DNA of 64,000 bases, from assembly GCA_963747765.1 (NCBI GenBank), contig CAVVGH010000006.1, positions 1 through 64,000 of the forward strand. Direction: 5' to 3'. The notes below the pieces were generated by a model. That model was not told the DNA's origin, did no database searches, and saw only the letters and a list, made by a program, of their open reading frames with translations. Source of the stretch: VRUE01 sp963747765. GTDB lineage: Bacteria > Actinomycetota > Thermoleophilia > Solirubrobacterales > 70-9. Shown here piece by piece: positions 26,129 through 33,661 of this stretch; within the stretch, counting starts at the first letter, position 1; each line of letters starts with the position of its first letter. The translations under genes and the position numbers were made by a program.

Positions 26129-27646
26129 CTACGCAGCGACCGGCTCGGGTGCCGCGTCGGTCTGCTGCACGAAGTCCCGGGAGCGAACAAGCGCAAAGCC
26201 GAATACGGCTGCGACGAAGCAGATCACGGCGCCAAACAGGAGGATCTCGTTGAGGCCACTGACGAAGGCGACCTTGGCGGCGTGAACGGCGTCGGCGCGG
26301 TGCGGCGGCGGCACGAAGGCGCGCGCTGCGCGCGAGCCGCCGGAGGAGACCGCTTCGGCGAAGCCGTGCGGGGCGCCCGGCAGCAGCGCGGACAGCTTCG
26401 AAGCCACCCGCGCCTGAAAGACCGCGCCGAGGGTCGCGACGCCCGTCGCGATGCCGACCTGGCGGAAGCTGGTGTTTATCCCCGATCCCATCCCCGCCTT
26501 CTCGACCGGAACGACGGCGATCGCCGCCTGACCGATGCCCGGGTTGGCGATGCCTATTCCCGCCCCGGCGAGCAGAAAGCCCGGCAGCAGGGCGGAGAGC
26601 GGCGAGTCGACCTCGATGCCGTGCATCAACAGGAGGCCAAGACCCACCGACGCGAGACCGACACCCAGCAAGAGCCGAATCGGGATCCGGTGGGAAAGCA
26701 CCCCCGCGATCGGCGACACGACAAACGAAAGGACAGTCATCGGCAGCAGGCGCAGTCCGGTCTCCAGTGGCGAGAGGCCGGTGACACCCTGCATGTAGAT
26801 GGTGAGGTAGAGGATCATCGAGAACATCCCCGCCGAAAGGCCAAAGGCGACGATCGACACGCCGTTGAAAGCGGGCCTTCGGAACAGGTCGAGTTCGAGC
26901 ATCGGATGGCTGCTGCGCGCCTCGATCGCGATGAACGCGATCAGCAGCACCGCAGACCCGACGAGCGATGCGACGATCACGCCACTCCCCCAGCCTTCTG
27001 GGTTACCGCGAATCAGGCCAAAGATCAGCAGGAAGAGGCCGAGCGAGAAGGTGGTGAGCCCCGACAGGTCGATCCGCGCCGGGTCCTGGGCCGCGACGTT
27101 GGCGAGCCGCAGCTCCGTCAAGGCGATCGCGGCCACGCCGATCGGGACGTTGATGAAGAAGATCCACTGCCAGCCGAGGTGCTCGGTGACCAAGCCGCCG
27201 ACCAGGGGTCCAACCGCCACCGCGCCACCAATGGTCGCGCCCCAGACCCCGAACGCGGTCGCCCGGTCCTTACCGTGGAACTCCTGGCCGATCAGGGCCA
27301 GCGAGGTGGCGAACATCGCAGCCCCGCCAATGCCCTGCAGCCCTCGCGAGAGATTGAGAAGCGTCGGATCGTCCGCGAACCCGCAAAGAAACGAGGCGAG
27401 CGTGAAGACGCCGAAGCCGATCGAGAAGACTCGCCGCCGTCCCAGCCTGTCGCCCAGCGAGCCGGCGGTGAGCAGGAAGGCGGCAAGCGTCAACGCGTAG
27501 GCGTCAACCACCCACTGCAGGCTGGAGAGGCTAGCGTCGAGATCGCGCTGGATGTCGGGCAGCGCGACATTGACGACCGTGATGTCGAGCAGCAGCATGA
27601 ACGTCGCGATCGAGATCAGGACCAGGGTCCACCACTTGCGCGCCAT
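26129..27646 (-). CDS. MFS drug exporter, DHA2 (EmrB/QacA) family
   Basis: 505 residues with about 14 hydrophobic segments. Family motifs: LDITVVNVALPDIQ in TM1, GSLGDRLGRRRVF (motif A) and GGLVTEHLGWQWIFFINVPIG (motif C region). It is a proton-driven efflux pump for hydrophobic compounds; the substrate cannot be told. It stands alone beside recN with the composite repeat behind its start, so it may be an acquired or stand-alone gene. Confidence 0.9.
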   Translation of the reverse strand: MARKWWTLVLISIATFMLLLDITVVNVALPDIQRDLDASLSSLQWVVDAYALTLAAFLLTAGSLGDRLGRRRVFSIGFGVFTLASFLCGFADDPTLLNLSRGLQGIGGAAMFATSLALIGQEFHGKDRATAFGVWGATIGGAVAVGPLVGGLVTEHLGWQWIFFINVPIGVAAIALTELRLANVAAQDPARIDLSGLTTFSLGLFLLIFGLIRGNPEGWGSGVIVASLVGSAVLLIAFIAIEARSSHPMLELDLFRRPAFNGVSIVAFGLSAGMFSMILYLTIYMQGVTGLSPLETGLRLLPMTVLSFVVSPIAGVLSHRIPIRLLLGVGLASVGLGLLLMHGIEVDSPLSALLPGFLLAGAGIGIANPGIGQAAIAVVPVEKAGMGSGINTSFRQVGIATGVATLGAVFQARVASKLSALLPGAPHGFAEAVSSGGSRAARAFVPPPHRADAVHAAKVAFVSGLNEILLFGAVICFVAAVFGFALVRSRDFVQQTDAAPEPVAA

Positions 27647-27737
27647 GGGAGCAAACCCTAGACGGGCGCCACCTTGGACTCATCCGCGCCGCGGCACACG
27701 CCTCCCACCGCCCCCCAGAGGCTGCGGGACACCAGAT

Positions 27738-28035
27738 GATTGATCCTCCAAATCTCTGGACGAGGTGTTCGAAACGGGTCTGGTGGACGATCGCCGACCC
27801 GAAACGAACACTTCGTCGATTGACGAAAGAACCATCCCCTCCCCCGTTTGCCCTCCACACCTGCAAGTGGGAGGGCAAACTGGGGAGGGGCTGCGTAGGG
27901 ACCAGGCGGTCAGGGGCTACGGGGCCGTTACGCGAGGGTGCCGCGGCTGGCGTGCCCTGAACGAGGCGGCTTCGAACTGCGTTCGCTGTTTGTGTCGCTG
28001 GGCGGTACAAGGAGCGAACGGAGCGGCTGAGTCGA
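27738..28035. repeat. Composite palindromic intergenic element, copy B
   Basis: Same module order as copy A: GACGAGG...TTCGAAACGGGTCTGGTGGA and facing GACCCGAAACGAAC arms (27758-27815), the GCCCTCC...GGAGGGC hairpin (about 27836-27890), GTTACGCGAGGG (27927-27938) and one GTTCG...CGAACGGAG hairpin (27978-28024). It lies between the MFS gene start and the nadK stop, against the nadK 3' end. Confidence 0.8.
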
Positions 28036-28038
28036 AGG

Positions 28039-28899
28039 TCAGACCGCGAGGTGCCCGAACTTCTCGCGGATGCGCTGGTAAAAGCTCGTCCCCGGAAGCT
28101 GTGCGAGGCGCCCGGCGCCATCGGCAAAGCGCACGGCCAGCTCTGCGCCCGGGGCCAGGGTGCCGACGTGCTCACCGTCGACGTCCACGTCGACAGGCTC
28201 GCGACCGGCGGCATTGCCCACGTGGAGGACATCGCCGGGGGCAACGACCAGCGCGCGAGCGGTCAGCGAGTGCGGCGAGATATAGCTGACCACATAACCC
28301 TTCACCCCCCACGCCAGGATCGGGCCCTGGTTGGCGAGGTTGTAGCCGGTCGAGCCGGCCGGGGTGGCGGCGACGAGGCCGTCGCAGCGAACGTGACCGA
28401 CCTCCTCTCCCGCGATCTTGTAGCTCAGCTCCGCCACCCGGTCATGGGGGCGGCGGATACAGCCGATGTCGTTGAGGCCGGTCCATCGCTTGCCGTCCAG
28501 CTCGACCTCAAGGCCGGACAGATCGACCGTCTCGGTCTCGCCCGCAAGCGCCTTGCGAAGCCCCTGGGCGGCGGCGTCACGCTCGACCGCCGCGAGGAAG
28601 CCGACGGTGCCGAAGTTGACGCCGAAGATCGGAACGCCACTGTGGGCAAAATGGCGCAGCGCATAGAGGATCGAACCGTCGCCGCCGAGCACGATGCAGA
28701 GGTCGACCTGACGGGGTAGCGAATCGACCGCATCGACCCCGGCCGCCGCGTCGCCGTGCTTGGCGAGCTCCTCGGCGGTGGCGATGATTCGCCAGCCGGC
28801 TGTGTCTGCCTCCGCGACGACCAGCCTCACGGCGTCCGTCGCCGCGGGTGGGTGCGAGTGGGTGATCAGCGCGGCGACGCGCTCGGTCACGACATCCAT
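28039..28899 (-). CDS. nadK: NAD kinase
   Basis: 286 residues from ATG 28899, preceded by GGAGGAG (28901-28909). It phosphorylates NAD to NADP. Motifs: VLGGDGSILYALRHF (GGDG) and the substrate loop ATPAGSTGYNLANQGPI. LNDIGC takes the place of the usual NE/ND motif. The longer frame upstream overlaps tlyA and is not homologous. It is probably cotranscribed with tlyA (gap 73 bp). Confidence 0.93.
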   Translation of the reverse strand: MDVVTERVAALITHSHPPAATDAVRLVVAEADTAGWRIIATAEELAKHGDAAAGVDAVDSLPRQVDLCIVLGGDGSILYALRHFAHSGVPIFGVNFGTVGFLAAVERDAAAQGLRKALAGETETVDLSGLEVELDGKRWTGLNDIGCIRRPHDRVAELSYKIAGEEVGHVRCDGLVAATPAGSTGYNLANQGPILAWGVKGYVVSYISPHSLTARALVVAPGDVLHVGNAAGREPVDVDVDGEHVGTLAPGAELAVRFADGAGRLAQLPGTSFYQRIREKFGHLAV

Positions 28900-28972
28900 G
28901 ACGCTCCTCCACAAACCCGCTGCGTCCCTGAGTCGGGAACGCCATGCGGCATGAGAAAACCCTTCCCTGGTC

Positions 28973-29755
28973 TCACGCATCCACCTCCTGAATCGCTGCC
29001 TCGAGGTCCGCCACCGAATCCCCATCCCCTCCGCACCAGACGAAGGTCTCCCGGTTGCCCTTCGGGCCCGGCAGCCCGGACGGCGCAAAGCCTCTGATGG
29101 CAAGACCGAGCTCGCAAGCGGCCAGGGCAATGCGGAGGATCGCCTCGCGGCGATCGGCCGGGTCGCGGACGACGCCTCTGCCGACGCGACTGCGGCTCAA
29201 CTCGAACTGGGGCTTCACCATCGCCAGCAGCTCGCCGCTCGGGACCAGGCAACGGCGGATCGCCGGCAGGATCTTGGTCAGCGAGATGAACGAGACGTCG
29301 ACGGTCGCGAACTGGGGCGGAAACGGAAGGTCTGGCGGCATCAGCTCACGCGCATTTTGTCGCTCGATGAGCGTCACGCGGGGATCCTCGCGGAGGCGCA
29401 CGTCGATCTGCCCCTGGGCAACGTCGAGCGCCACGACCCTGGCTGCGCCCCGTTGAAGGAGGCAATCGGTGAAGCCGCCTGTCGAAGCGCCGACGTCGAT
29501 GCAGTCGCGCCCCGTGACATCGATGCCGAGCGCGCCAAGCGCGTTGTCGAGCTTGATCCCACCGCGCGAGACGAAGCGAGGCCGCTCCTTGACCAGCAGT
29601 TTGGCCTCCGCCTCGACGAGCTGGCTGGGCCGCAGGGCAAGCGGCCCGTCATCGCCAACGCGGACCTCGCCGGCCCGGACCGCCGTGGCGGCCGCCGTGC
29701 GCGACGGGAACAGGCCTCGCTCGGCCAACGCCGTGTCGATCCGCACCTTGCTCAC
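28973..29755 (-). CDS. tlyA: TlyA-family rRNA 2'-O-methyltransferase
   Basis: 260 residues. An N-terminal S4-like RNA-binding domain (RIDTALAERGLFPSRTAAATAVRAGEV split: RIDTALAERGLF and AGEVRVG) precedes an FtsJ-like methyltransferase with the SAM motif DVGASTGGFTDCLLQ. The TlyA C-terminal hallmark VKPQFELSR...GVVRDPADR is present. In mycobacteria TlyA 2'-O-methylates 16S and 23S rRNA and gives capreomycin sensitivity. The tlyA-nadK-recN order is conserved. Confidence 0.92.
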   Translation of the reverse strand: MSKVRIDTALAERGLFPSRTAAATAVRAGEVRVGDDGPLALRPSQLVEAEAKLLVKERPRFVSRGGIKLDNALGALGIDVTGRDCIDVGASTGGFTDCLLQRGAARVVALDVAQGQIDVRLREDPRVTLIERQNARELMPPDLPFPPQFATVDVSFISLTKILPAIRRCLVPSGELLAMVKPQFELSRSRVGRGVVRDPADRREAILRIALAACELGLAIRGFAPSGLPGPKGNRETFVWCGGDGDSVADLEAAIQEVDA

Positions 29756-30065
29756 CGCTGGAACGGTACCGCTGCGACTGGGATTCGCCGTTCCTTCGTT
29801 GCCAGATGCCTTGCGGGACTTGCCGAATGTTTAGCCGCACCTTAGAATTGGGTAGCAGAATCGCTGTACGAGTCTGGGGCTGTCCCGAAAGGGGCCTCTG
29901 TGACCCGACTCACACACAAATCGCACGTATGTTCGTACGCTGTTCAAGGATTCGCAAGAGGAAACCGATGAAAGGGCAGGACACAATCTTTTTGGCTGGA
30001 CCCGGTACCGCCCATATGGCGCCTACCAGCGCCCGCGGCACATAAGGGCCCACCTACCTCCCACG

Positions 30066-30144
30066 GATCCACATATATAGAGATACATATCTCTCCTCCC
30101 TGTAGTAACCCCAGAAGCGCCCCGCCTCCCCGGCGGGGCGTTTT
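30066..30144 (+). ncRNA. Candidate structured small RNA, copy 1
   Basis: A hairpin AGAGAT-ACAT-ATCTCT (30079-30094) is followed by a conserved single-stranded stretch CTCCCTGTAGTAACCCCAG (30096-30114) and then a GC hairpin with T-run. The same arrangement occurs at 50703-50770. There the first stem has changed on both sides to AGAGG/CCTCT and the second keeps pairing through G-U pairs. That pattern of compensating change argues for selection on RNA structure. I do not recognise the family. The 5' end is not determined. Confidence 0.6.
30118..30144 (+). terminator. Rho-independent terminator
   Basis: A perfect 9-bp stem (CGCCCCGCC 30118-30126 with 30132-30140), a 5-base loop and TTTT at 30141-30144. 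It ends the candidate small RNA. Confidence 0.85.
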
Positions 30145-30214
30145 CTGTTGATCTGGGCCATCCGGAAACCGAGGCTTCAGGTCCTCGACGCCCGAAACTA
30201 GTCTCACCCGCGCG

Positions 30215-30391
30215 ATGAGCCGAAAGCGCGATGTCCAGCAGTTCCGGCAGGCCTGCAAAGAGGTGGGACTAACCGCACAGGAACGCTACGAGGCCAGCGA
30301 GGCCCTGCACTCCGAAAAGCAATCGAGCGGTGTGAACCAACACATGAGTTATGGAGATCTGCTGGCCTGGCTGCGACAATGGACACGCTAA
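30215..30391 (+). CDS. 58-residue hypothetical protein, toxin-tip-like
   Basis: ATG 30215 to TAA 30391, MSRKRDVQQFRQACKEVGLT at the start and HMSYGDLLAWLRQWTR at the end. The layout (QF..AC..VGLT...R...S.ALH..K...G....MSY.DLL.WL) resembles the terminal segment of some polymorphic toxin domains as I recall them. Without export domains it could be a solitary or remnant toxin tip. The next gene starts on its stop codon (TAATG), the spacing expected for an immunity or partner gene. Family membership is a guess. Confidence 0.6.
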   Translation: MSRKRDVQQFRQACKEVGLTAQERYEASEALHSEKQSSGVNQHMSYGDLLAWLRQWTR

Positions 30392-30801
30392 TGACCACTG
30401 TCCTAGCTTTGGATGCTTCACCTGTGAATGTCTTGCGTTCGATGCGTGGATCAATTGTCGACGCCCACATCGCACATCCACAGGTTCTTCACGTCGAGAT
30501 CCGCGACCCTTCCGGCGAGTTGTGGCGACTCGCAACCCAAGACGCAGAGTGGTCACCATCTGAGCCCAGCGATCTGATCGGACAGTCGATCGAGGATGCG
30601 TCGATCGATGAGGGCACTGGAGAGCTCCGCTGCAAGCTGTCAAACGACTCCCTGCTGCGCGTTCGGCCTGCCGCACCCGAGGCCGATGACGACCCGCCAA
30701 ACTGGGAATTGATTACTCCCGACGGACTCGTCCTGGAGTTTGGACCGGGTCTGCGCTGGCAGATCAGCAGTGCTGATACGCCCGCCTCGTCGCGCCGCTG
30801 A
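30391..30801 (+). CDS. Small coupled hypothetical protein, possibly an immunity or partner protein
   Basis: 136 residues from ATG 30391 (TAATG overlap); an in-frame ATG at 30379 would overlap by 13 bp. Acidic, beta-rich composition with ELWRLATQDAEWSPSEPSDLIG in the middle (shown in part: LWRLATQDAEW), PNWELITPDG and ending GPGLRWQIS. This resembles small single-domain proteins found beside toxins and in gene pairs, but I cannot name the family. The following gene starts one base after its stop. Confidence 0.65.
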   Translation: MTTVLALDASPVNVLRSMRGSIVDAHIAHPQVLHVEIRDPSGELWRLATQDAEWSPSEPSDLIGQSIEDASIDEGTGELRCKLSNDSLLRVRPAAPEADDDPPNWELITPDGLVLEFGPGLRWQISSADTPASSRR

Positions 30802-31326
30802 ATGAACGAAGCAGCAACGCCACCCCGCGGCACGCTGCGGTATGTAGATCCCCGCGCCTCTCGCGGCCCGCGCTACCGAGCGTGGACCAGATTCGTGGCT
30901 TCGCCGATCGGGTTCTGGCTGTCGAAGCACATCGGGTGGAAGGTCGATCCGCACCTTCTGCACCTGACCCGAGGACGATTGGGTACGGGCCTCGTCATCC
31001 CGACCGGGCTACTCGAAACCCACGGCGCCCGCACGGGTAGCGTTCGGCGCAACGGGGTCATCTACTTCCACGACGGAGAGCGGCTGACGATCATCGCCTC
31101 CAAGGCCGGCGCCGGCGAGCACCCGTCCTGGTTCTACAACGTGCGCGCAAATCCGGACGTTCGCTTTGCCGGCCAACCATTTCGGGCCAAGATCGTTGAA
31201 GATGAGAGTTCGCAGGCGCGACTCTGGGAGCTTGCCGACCGAGTATTCCCGCCGTTTGTCGCCTATCGCGAAAGTGCAGCCCACTACGGCCGCACCATCC
31301 CGATCCTCCAGCTCGTTCCGCGCTAG
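30802..31326 (+). CDS. Deazaflavin (F420)-dependent nitroreductase-family protein (Ddn-like)
   Basis: 174 residues, ATG directly after the preceding stop. Ddn-family features: a split beta-barrel with LLETHGARTGSVRRNGVIYF, GERLTIIASKAGAGEHPSWFYNVRANPDV (the ...HPSWFYNVRANP hallmark) and the end FVAYRESAAHYGRTIPILQL. These enzymes use F420H2 to reduce quinones or nitro compounds. Actinobacterial F420 use fits the organism call. Sequence-based substrate assignment is not possible. Confidence 0.9.
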   Translation: MNEAATPPRGTLRYVDPRASRGPRYRAWTRFVASPIGFWLSKHIGWKVDPHLLHLTRGRLGTGLVIPTGLLETHGARTGSVRRNGVIYFHDGERLTIIASKAGAGEHPSWFYNVRANPDVRFAGQPFRAKIVEDESSQARLWELADRVFPPFVAYRESAAHYGRTIPILQLVPR

Positions 31327-31737
31327 CGGACCTCCCCGAAACGTTCGACCGGAAACCGGCCATCCGCTCCGCTCCGACAGAGCCCGAACCCCCTTGCACC
31401 GGCAGCGTCTCGATCTCCGAGGACAGAGGAAGGCGCACACCTGGGACGCCGGGCGAGTTTTGGGCCACATGCGGCGATATATCGCCCCGCGTCGAAGGCT
31501 TGGCGAGGGATAGATGGCGCCGGGCGAGTTTTGGGCCATATGCGGCGATTTATCGCCCGCCGTCGAAGGATCTCAGGAGAAGCCCTGGCGCCGGGCGAGT
31601 TTTGGGCCATATGCGGCGATTTATCGCCCGGCGTGACGGCGGTGGGGCTCAGCACGTGCCCGAGGCTCGAGGTCTAGCTGGTGATCGCAGCATCGGCTCA
31701 GGGTTTCGGGTGGAACGTTTCGGGGAGGTCCGCCAGC
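31322..31737. repeat. MITE-like element with three internal palindromic repeats
   Basis: The ends are imperfect inverted repeats of about 35 bp: GCGGACCTCCCCGAAACGTTC at 31326-31345 matches the complement of 31713-31732, with mismatches inward. Inside are three near-identical 41-bp units (31447-31487, 31518-31558, 31589-31629) at an exact 71-bp period. Each unit runs from GGGCGAG through TTTTGGGCCATATG to a small palindrome GGCGAT-TT-ATCGCC. There is no coding gene. The left end overlaps the last codon of the Ddn-like gene. Confidence 0.7.
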
Positions 31738-31823
31738 TGACTCGACAGCGAGCCCGCGAAGCGGAAACGTTCCCCGTCAGGAGGTCAGGGGCAGGCGGGA
31801 CCGTTGCGGTTACCCTTTGGCAC

Positions 31824-32432
31824 TTGGCCCGAAGCCTGAAGGACGCTTTTGCAGACGCAGGAATCGCACCGCCGGCCGACGCGAAGAATCGGGAGCCGGC
31901 GCGGCCCGCCCCAACGCGGGCCAAGACCAGTCAGCCCGACGGCGGCGCTGACACCCGCGACGGCGCCCGTCCGCCCGGCAAGCGGCCGATCGCGCCGATG
32001 CCGATCGGGGTGGACGAGATCAAGCCCGGCATCGTGGTACGGCTCGACCCCAAGGTCCTGCTTGCAGATAACCGCGTGTGCCACACACAGGACCCCCCTG
32101 TCTCACGAGCCGGTCAATTCGTTTGCGTAGCGATCGAGGCCGAGACATCGACCTGGGCCGGCCTGACCACCCAACCGCGAAAGGAGCGCCTGGGGCTGAG
32201 AGGGGAGTGGCGCTCCGGCGGATACAAGCGCTGGCGCTTCGTCGACCAGTACCTGACCGACGGCGCAAGTGTTTGGCATGGCCCAAACGACGTATTCGCG
32301 GCGGCCTCTTGGCAGGAAGTCTCGGCGACCGGCGGTCGCAACCGTGCTCGCCTATCCGAGGAGGGGTTGGAGGCGGTTCGAACGGAGATCGAGCTTCAGC
32401 GCCATCGGCGTCATCGCTCGTTCGCCGACTGA
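31824..32432 (+). CDS. Hypothetical protein, start uncertain
   Basis: About 202 residues if TTG 31824 is the start; the frame is open from 31500 through the MITE, so the true start is unclear and no good ribosome-binding site precedes it. The N-terminus (LARSLKDAFADAGI) is helical, then comes a Pro/Arg-rich linker, then a compact C-terminal domain with IKPGIVVRLDPKVLL, FVCVAIEAETSTWAGLTTQP and WRFVDQYLTDG. This domain looks like a small beta-barrel of the kind seen in PemK/SH3-like proteins, but the match is weak. The MITE insertion may have removed its original promoter. Confidence 0.5.
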   Translation: MARSLKDAFADAGIAPPADAKNREPARPAPTRAKTSQPDGGADTRDGARPPGKRPIAPMPIGVDEIKPGIVVRLDPKVLLADNRVCHTQDPPVSRAGQFVCVAIEAETSTWAGLTTQPRKERLGLRGEWRSGGYKRWRFVDQYLTDGASVWHGPNDVFAAASWQEVSATGGRNRARLSEEGLEAVRTEIELQRHRRHRSFAD

Positions 32433-33076
32433 GCCGCCGACTTGACGCCGATCAGAAGGGCCATCTCAAGCCACTTCCAGTAGCAGTCGACATCGTCGAA
32501 GCCGAGGTCGCGCAGCCAACCGAGCTGCGTCTCGACGTCGAGCAGGCGGTCCGACGGATCCTCGTTCTCGATCGGCTCCTCGATCGCAGCGAAGAAGGCC
32601 AGGTGCAGGCGACGGCTCGGCGACGCCACGTGCTCGAAGTTCGCAAAGATCCCGCCGGGCTCGAGCAGGTCGAACACCTCTGCATAGAGCGACCGCTTCC
32701 GCTCGTGCTCGAGATGGTGGATCGCAAACGACGAAACCACGGCATCAAAGCCGCCGAGTGCGGGCAGTGACTCGGCGAGGTCATGCCGGACCAAATCGAC
32801 CCGCTCCTCACCGGCGAAGCGCTTGCGAGCCGCCGCGAGCATGAGATCCGAGAAGTCAACGCCCACGCCACGCATCTTCGGGCGATCGGCTTGGAGGCGA
32901 GCCAGCAGGCGGCCGTCGCCCGTGCCAAGGTCGAGGATGCGGCGGGTATCCAGAGGCACGTGCTCGAGCAGGACGCCCTCCCCCTCCACGCGGTGCGCAA
33001 ACTCATCCGCGCGACCCAGGTAGCGACGGACTTTTTGCTCATCGGTGGTCCACTCCTCTCCCGACATGGGGTTCAT
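32411..33076 (-). CDS. Class I SAM-dependent methyltransferase
   Basis: 221 residues from ATG 33076 (ATG 33067 possible). SAM-binding motif I is ILDLGTGDGRLLARL, with VGVDFSDLML next and VVSSFAIHHLEHERK as motif IV/post region. The end (VDCYWKWLEMALLIGVKS) resembles small-molecule or trans-aconitate-type methyltransferases. The substrate is unknown. Its 3' end overlaps the convergent hypothetical gene by 22 bp. Confidence 0.85.
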   Translation of the reverse strand: MNPMSGEEWTTDEQKVRRYLGRADEFAHRVEGEGVLLEHVPLDTRRILDLGTGDGRLLARLQADRPKMRGVGVDFSDLMLAAARKRFAGEERVDLVRHDLAESLPALGGFDAVVSSFAIHHLEHERKRSLYAEVFDLLEPGGIFANFEHVASPSRRLHLAFFAAIEEPIENEDPSDRLLDVETQLGWLRDLGFDDVDCYWKWLEMALLIGVKSAAQSANER

Positions 33077-33148
33077 TATTAGGCTTGTTCTTCCGCGCAT
33101 GTCCACGCTGGCAATGGAGAGAAAGGGGCTCCCTCCCGTGATCGCCGC

Positions 33149-33577
33149 ATGACTGTCCTCGCCTGGCCGACCAAGGTCGTGCTTCTGCTTGCCGCCCTGA
33201 TGTTTCTTTGGGCGTTGCTGTTGGGGGTCTGGAAGTACCGGCAGATGGCCTCGTCCGAGACCCACCTCGCCCACCCCTATGTGGACACGGCCCACCGCGC
33301 AGCGCTTCTCTACAGCTTCGCCCTGCTCCTCGTCGCAACCTTCGTTCAGCTGAGCGGCTGGAGCGCGCTCCTCAACCTGATCGCCGCCGGCGCCATGGCC
33401 TTCTACTTCTTCCTGGCGGTCGCCGGCTACGCGTATCACGGCTGGCGACGCGACACCGACAACCAGTTCCGCGACCCCGCGCCCGGCACCGGAGCCGTGA
33501 TGCTCACCCTCATCGTCGCCGAGATCGGGGGCTGGCTGGTCCTGGTCGCCGGCTTCCTCGACAAGCAGGTCTTCTGA
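33149..33577 (+). CDS. Small integral membrane protein
   Basis: 142 residues with four hydrophobic helices (about 7-27, 48-67, 70-92, 115-135) and short charged loops. The loop between helices 1 and 2 carries HLAHPYVDTAHRAALLYSFA. No family is recognised. It diverges from the methyltransferase gene and precedes the large ATPase gene on the same strand by about 85 bp; a link between the two is not shown. Confidence 0.7.
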   Translation: MTVLAWPTKVVLLLAALMFLWALLLGVWKYRQMASSETHLAHPYVDTAHRAALLYSFALLLVATFVQLSGWSALLNLIAAGAMAFYFFLAVAGYAYHGWRRDTDNQFRDPAPGTGAVMLTLIVAEIGGWLVLVAGFLDKQVF

Positions 33578-33661
33578 ATCCAGGCGAGCCTCTCCCCCGG
33601 GCACGCATTGCGCCGCAGCGGGCACGTGGGACGCTCCCCTGGGACCCGTCGTCTTGCTTGG

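Larger units (their letters stand above)
29756..30214. other. Intergenic region holding a candidate small RNA
   Basis: Apart from the RNA and terminator listed separately, the only frame of note is ATG 29968 after agaggaaacc, giving 25 codons (MKGQDTIFLAG...) to 30045. It is too short to call. AT content is locally higher than in the neighbours. Confidence 0.4.

Noticed and set aside
31447..31629. Possible CRISPR array
   Set aside because: Only three 41-bp units with 30-bp spacers that partly resemble each other, enclosed by terminal inverted repeats and with no cas genes. A MITE-like element fits better.
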